Origin: Canna indica
Taxonomy: Eukaryota; Streptophyta; Magnoliopsida; Zingiberales; Cannaceae
Length of the DNA: 64,000 nucleotides
Direction: 5' to 3'
Assembly: GCA_034359265.1 (NCBI GenBank)
Contig: CP136895.1
Span: forward strand, 1,180,501 to 1,244,500
Part shown: positions 58,949 to 64,000 of the stretch, piece after piece
How positions within the stretch are numbered: position 1 is the first letter of the stretch
Layout: each line of letters starts with the position of its first letter
Notes under the pieces: generated by a model
The model's database searches: none
Told to the model about the DNA's origin: nothing
What the model saw: the letters and a program-made list of their open reading frames with translations, nothing else
Program-made: the position numbers and the translations under genes

Positions 58949-59305
58949 AAGTCAAAAACGATACGATGAGGACAGACGTGATTTCACGTAGCGAAGGTCC
59001 AGAAGCCCAATAAGGCGGTGAACAATAGTCTTATAACGGGCCGTTAAAATGCAGACGTTACGTATTGTCGGGCTATTCAGGCTTTAGCCCAGTCCGTCTC
59101 ATATCGGACCGCGATGAAGCCTCGAAGTTAAAGTCAAAACTGATACGATGAGGACAGACGTGATGTCACGTAGCGAAGGTCCAGAGGCCCAATAAGGCGG
59201 GGAACAGTAGCTTTATAACGGGGCGTTAAAATGCAGACGTTACGTATTGTCGGGCTGTTCCTTAGGCTTTAGCCCAGTCCGTATCATATCGGACTGCGAT
59301 AAAGG
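58949..59305. repeat. Tandemly duplicated promoter segment of the NF-YC10-like gene
   Basis: Copies at about 58949-59120 and 59131-59305 (period about 182 bp) share aggacagacgtga, cacgtagcgaaggtccaga, cccaataaggcgg, gcagacgttacgtattgtcgggct and tttagcccagtccgt. Each contains paired ACGTGA/TCACGT cores around a 2-bp spacer; the second is a perfect ACGTGATGTCACGT-like near-palindrome. The second also has GGCCCAATA (59186-59194), a UP1-type element of growth-linked plant promoters, which the first has as AGCCCAATA. The copies end about 120 bp before the ATG. Confidence 0.88.
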
Positions 59306-59427
59306 CTGACTCGACGATTAGGAACTGTCGCTCTGTAACGGGCCATAGTTGCTCAGAATGAGGCTCGTCTTTTGTCTTTGGAGTTGATGTGATGGCGAAG
59401 TAGCAGTCTCGCAGGGAGAGCACGCTC

Positions 59428-62400
59428 ATGGCGAAGGAGAGGATCAACGGCGAGAACATGGGCGGCAAGAAGAAAGAGCCCGATGGGAGGTCACCTAAAG
59501 GCAGGGATAAAGGTGGGGAGATTAGCATGAAGAAGCAGCAGCAGCAGAGAAAGCCCAAAGGGGAGATGGAGCAGAAGAAGAAGAAGAAAAATAAGGAAGA
59601 GAAAAAGCAGAAGGTCGTACGTAAGGAGAGTAAGAGCAGGAAGGAGCAGAAGGTCGCAGGAGATAAGAAGAAGATGGTCAAGGAGGAGAGTTCGGAAAGG
59701 GAGAAAAAGAAGACGAAGATGAAGGCGGGGGCCACTGAGAAGGAGGGCGAGAAGAAGAGGACGAAGACGACGGGAGGGAGTACTAAAAAGGAAGAGAAGA
59801 AAAAGAGGAAGAGGAAGACCGTGGAGAATGATTCCTCTGCCGCCGGTTATGATGAGGAGGGGGACAGCGCCTCCTGCAGCTTCCCGATGAGCCGCGTACG
59901 GCGCCTCATGCGGCTCGAGGGCGGAAATACCAATGTCACCAATGGAATCTCTTCCGACGCCGTCTTCCTCGTCAATAAAGCCTCCGTAATACCTCGTGCC
60001 TCCTCCAACAAATCGAATCTTTCTCGCTAGGGTTTTCTGCTTCTCGGCTCGTTAGTCTTCGTTTCTTAATCCTTTGGCTTGACATTTGGATATTATAAGG
60101 TGATTTCGTGACTGTTTTTTTTCACACATTTGTTAAAGGAGGGTTTTCGATCTTCCTGGCCATCTTCAACAGAATCACTGCCTCCTTTAACAATGTTGAC
60201 TCCGATACGATTATTTACTTCTAAAAGCAAATTTTTTTTCCTTGCTGCTTTATCTACAAGCACATTCCTTCATCTTCTCTCTTACTCCTCAATGGCATAG
60301 TGATTTTCCCCCCTCTAAAAACTGGTTATTTGTTGTTGCCTGTAAATGCAGGAGATGTTTCTGGAGAAGTTTGTTGAGGATTCTTATTGCAGAGGGATAA
60401 AGAGGCAAAAGAAATTTCTCAGTTACAAAGATCTCGGTGAGTATCTCTTTTCAGGCTCTCATGAGAATGATGTGATTAAATTTATTAATTTCTTCTCTGT
60501 GAACTGTAAGATCTGTTTATTTTCTTCTTACTATTCTGATTAATAGAATTCAACTACCAGCGAAGCTGTATTGCTTATTATCAACATTTATTTCGAATTT
60601 AACAGGAAGTATACTTTTTTAATTTAGATTTTGGGCTTCAGATGCTACATTAGCTTAAACTTTGGTTCAGGGCCAACTTCCCCAGTTTTTCCATGGTTTT
60701 CATCTAGAGAAATTTTTTACTGAACAACTGTATGCCCGATGGGTATTTTGATTTACCTGTTGTCCCCTGCATTTTTGCTTGTTAGTTCACTCATCTATAT
60801 CTTAGTTTCACTTTAAGTGTGTGCCACATTACCTACTATGTTTGCATTTCACCTGTTTTGATTCATCTATTTATGATTTATAATTTGTAACTGATCTACT
60901 TGTTAAAGGCTTGAATGAGTTGGGGGTGAGGTAGTCTTGAACATGGGGCTTTGACATACCCTATTAAGACAATTCTGTAGTGTACATGGAAATTTGATGG
61001 ACATCTTTTCTCCATGTTTCAAGGTAGAATCCTCTTGGTTCTGAATTTGTAATTGTTGTGTTGTTGAGTTTGATTTTAATGAGGATGTTACTGACTGATA
61101 TATTGTGAGAATGATGAAACATGTTTATGCAATCATATGTAGGTGCTAGTTCTTGAATTTGATAAAAGTAACCTTCAAAGCTTGTTATTAACTAATTTTT
61201 CATGTTATTTTTTCTGAATGTATGTTATCATGTCAATGATTGTCATAACAATCTATTTCTGCTGGTGTTCATGTGAAATTCAGCTTGGTTTTATGTTTCA
61301 AGGAATTTCAACCAAAACTCTACTAGCATTAGCTGAACCTAGTGGAATAGGTTTTCTTCGACAAGATATGTTGTTTTCACTATCATTTCTATTGGGGATC
61401 TTCTTTTTGGTTGTTCTTGACTTCTGTTTACTCCCTTAAATAAGCCAACTAAGAAATGTTTTTTCAGATATAATAGTCATTGTAGACAAAGAAGTAGTTG
61501 AAGGATCAACTTAGTGATTTTATAACAGACATTAGAATTCTAGGATGATAAAACTTAATTGTAAAAACTTGTAAGAGATATTTCAACCAAAGAATTTAAA
61601 TTATTTTTATAAAATGTAGTGGTAGATAGGCGATTTTAGTTCAAATCAAAACAGATGAGAGCCTAAATACTGAACTACTGAGTAGGATGACAAATCTAAG
61701 AATGATCTACAAAAGATTAATGGATTAGCACATTTGTTTTATCAATAATTTTTAGATAGCAAGAAGTAATGGAGCACAGTCTGTGCGTGTGTGTGTATGT
61801 CTGTATGTCTGTCTGTCTATCTGTGTTTTGCTGTAGTCAATTTGCTCTAACCTTAAAGGCAAGTTGGGTTCTAATAATATTTATTGAATCCTATTTTTGG
61901 ATTTATGCTGTTACAGATACCTTATCTAGACACTCCTTCAATTTGTTTGCTTATGTAAGACATTTAATTAAGATTTCCAGCTGGTTGTCAATGCAATGAA
62001 TCAATATTTCGAGGACAGCCATGATTCCAATGTCCACGAATGCTATGTCTGTATTTATTTTTGTGTTAAGGCTTTGTGGTCCTTTTTGATTGGCAATTCA
62101 AGATCAGGCATGGGTGGATAATGGTTTATAGTTTATACACCTGTATGTATATTGCAGCAATACTAGTAGCTGAAGTGTAGCATTGTTAGAACAAATGACG
62201 GAAACCATAATTTGGGGTGTGCTGAGTTGGCTCTTTTGTGATTGCCTTTGATGTACTAAAGCTTCCCTTGAAGCCTCTTGGAGTTACGAGAAAACTTGAT
62301 GATGCTTAGTATTTTACATATTAGATAGTGCAGAGCTGTTGCTTCCTTAATGGATGTATCGTGGATGTTCTTTAAAAATAGCTTTCAGGGTTCAAGCAGA

Positions 62401-63084
62401 TTTATCGAATTATTTGCAGAAAATATCTTTCTATGCTTTTTGAGACTGCTCTTCTTTTCTCTTTAAAAGTTTCTCATCCTTGAAATATATATGTCCTCTT
62501 TGGTACAGTGTGGTCATCTTACTTATGTACATTATATCATGTTTCTTGTTACTTGCTGGTAGTTTAGACTCCTTTTATGCTTCAATTGACATGTTATCCT
62601 TGATTCAACAATCTAAAATGTCTCTGGTATGTTTTCTACAATTAACAACTATACATGTTAAGTGGTCAGTTCTACTGTATCAGCCTATCAAGCCTGAATT
62701 ATATGTTGCTTCTTTTATTTTCTCTTATGTTTGTTTTAAATACAACAACAGTCTCTAAAGACCCTGTTGCTTCAGGTCAAATATATATTAAGGATATTTA
62801 GATTATAGTATGATACTATGAATTCTGCAACTCCATTAGCTAATGATACTTTAGTAATAACTGATGACTTTGGCTTTTGCATTTCAGCATCAAATGTTCA
62901 CTCCAGAAAGAGATATGAATTCTTGTCAGGTAAATATTGCAATGCAACTTGTTAAAAGATCTGTCATCACTTCTATAGAACCTGGGGATATATATACTGA
63001 CAGGCTTCCTTCTATTTAGATTTTGTCCCAGAGATGTTAAGAGCTGAAGATGCATTAAAAGCAAGGACATCATTTGAAGCGTGA
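59428..63084 (+). CDS. NF-YC10-like: NF-YC10/DPB3-1-like histone-fold protein (DNA polymerase epsilon subunit C type)
   Basis: Four exons, 59428-59985, 60352-60436, 62888-62929 and 63020-63084, with fitting phases, encode 249 residues; intron 2 is about 2.45 kb. Residues 1-135 are an extremely Lys/Glu-rich, disordered tail with several nuclear-signal clusters. Residues 150-235 form a CBF/NF-Y histone fold: SFPMSRVRRLMR, DAVFLVNKASEMFLEKFVEDSY, KKFLSYKDLA and RYEFLSDFVPEML. This fits plant NF-YC10 (DPB3-1), related to the small Dpb3/POLE4 subunit of DNA polymerase epsilon and reported to assist DREB2A-driven heat responses. A tandem promoter duplication lies directly upstream. The short exon 3 was placed by phase and family match. 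Confidence 0.88.
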
Positions 63085-63439
63085 TTTTATAAGTTAGGTT
63101 GTAGCTTCCAAGCAAAGCTGGGTTCCAAAATAAATTTGGATTCGTCAATTTGAACCTGTATAATTATTATTAGCAATGTTTTCTCTACATGAAGATTGAT
63201 CAACTCATTATGTTAGTTTATTGGTTTGTTCATGTTATTCACAACAATTAATTTAGTTGATTAATGGATTTTACTTTGCATTACCACTAAATAGTAGCGA
63301 GTTAGTAAATTTCATAAAATCCTCAAAGTTTGAAAACAATTTTAATTCTAATTTCAACGTGATCCTTAAGTGGACGAAGTCACTTTTGTTGTATTTTTTT
63401 TTCCCATTTATGAATTCGTTAATCAAAATCAAAATTTTT

Positions 63440-63880
63440 GGTTTTAAAAATTAATATCCAAAATCAAAACTCATTTATTACCGATTATGCGATGGATAAT
63501 CGAAATCAATTAGTTATATGTACGATTATTCGTTTACTAATTGATAATCGATTAGTACATACTAATTGATAACCAGTTAGTACTAATCGATGGAGATAAT
63601 CATTTAATAAATAAAAATAGTTAAATAATTATTAATTAAAATTTTAGTTATGTATAATAATTCATTATAATTAGTTTCGGTTACTGATTATCCGTGGATA
63701 ATCAGTAATCGAAATAGAAATTATAATCGGTTTTGATTATCGGTTATTTGTGAATTGATAATTGAAATCGAAACGAATTTAATCGATATTTGAATTCACC
63801 GATCGAAAACTGAAATTGAATCGTAAATTTATTATTTAAAATAAAATTTTACGGTTAATCGATTTCAATTGCCAATCCTA
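63440..63880. mobile_element. hAT-like element end with GATTATCG-rich interior
   Basis: The segment ends TTGCCAATCCTA, so the minus strand reads TAGGATTGGCAATTGAAATCG, a terminus typical of plant hAT MITEs. The interior repeats gataatcga, ggttatc and ttgattatcgg words in both orientations. The left end and the target duplication were not found, so the start is approximate. Confidence 0.4.
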
Positions 63881-64000
63881 TTTGCAAGGGGCATAAATGA
63901 AAATTATAAAGAAGGTATTTTTGCAAGAGAAATCAAACTTGGCAAAAGATTAACAAATTATTTTTGCTTGATTTATTTTTGAAATTTTAGTTTATTCTAC

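Noticed and set aside
62480..62758. Hydrophobic 92-residue frame
   Set aside because: It lies within the large second intron of the NF-YC10-like gene and has no family resemblance.

Overview
The window is nuclear DNA from a flowering plant. Every gene has plant-type introns and a plant family identity, and the gene-poor spaces are AT-rich and full of transposon remnants. A monocot is the best inference: several coding regions are GC-rich at the 5' end and fall in GC towards the 3' end (clearest in the CBF5/dyskerin gene), and the small RCI2 protein closely resembles the rice LTI6B type. The species cannot be named from the sequence.

Layout. 1-8.9 kb holds no recognisable gene, only foldback elements, short tandem repeats, two GC-rich islands and a small retroposon with perfect target-site duplications. 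9-23 kb is a CYP709B-like cytochrome P450 cluster on the minus strand: an intact gene (8985-11350), a truncated pseudogene with a damaged heme loop (12183-12813) next to a hAT element, and a second intact gene (21324-23171). A plus-strand CHMP7/ESCRT-III gene (15087-19450) lies inside the cluster, followed by a dead partial copy of a PPR gene. 24-34.6 kb contains a LINE remnant, a probable LTR, and a broken protoporphyrinogen oxidase (PPO1/HEMG type) gene whose surviving pieces lie on both sides of an intact 746-residue PPR gene. The sequence just upstream of that PPR gene is a copy of the CHMP7 stop codon and 3' flank, so the PPR gene appears to have moved here from behind CHMP7, leaving the decayed copy. 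35-42 kb carries RCI2/LTI6B, an egg-cell-secreted EC1-like gene and an intronless dyskerin gene. 42-46 kb is repeat-rich. 46-48 kb holds a group IIb WRKY factor, 53.8-56.5 kb glutamyl-tRNA reductase (HEMA), and 59.4-63.1 kb a histone-fold NF-YC10/DPB3-1-like gene with a tandemly duplicated promoter.

The genes do not form a pathway cluster. HEMA and the dead PPO1 both belong to tetrapyrrole synthesis, but one is intact and one is debris, so the link is probably chance. I found no convincing new biological system. The most informative features are the nested PPR/PPO1 rearrangement with its CHMP7 tail, the decay of the P450 array, a GC-AG intron in the WRKY gene, and several well-delimited nonautonomous transposons, two of them near-complete palindromes of about 0.9-1.1 kb. 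All exon structures were spliced by hand from sequence and phase; none was tested against transcripts.
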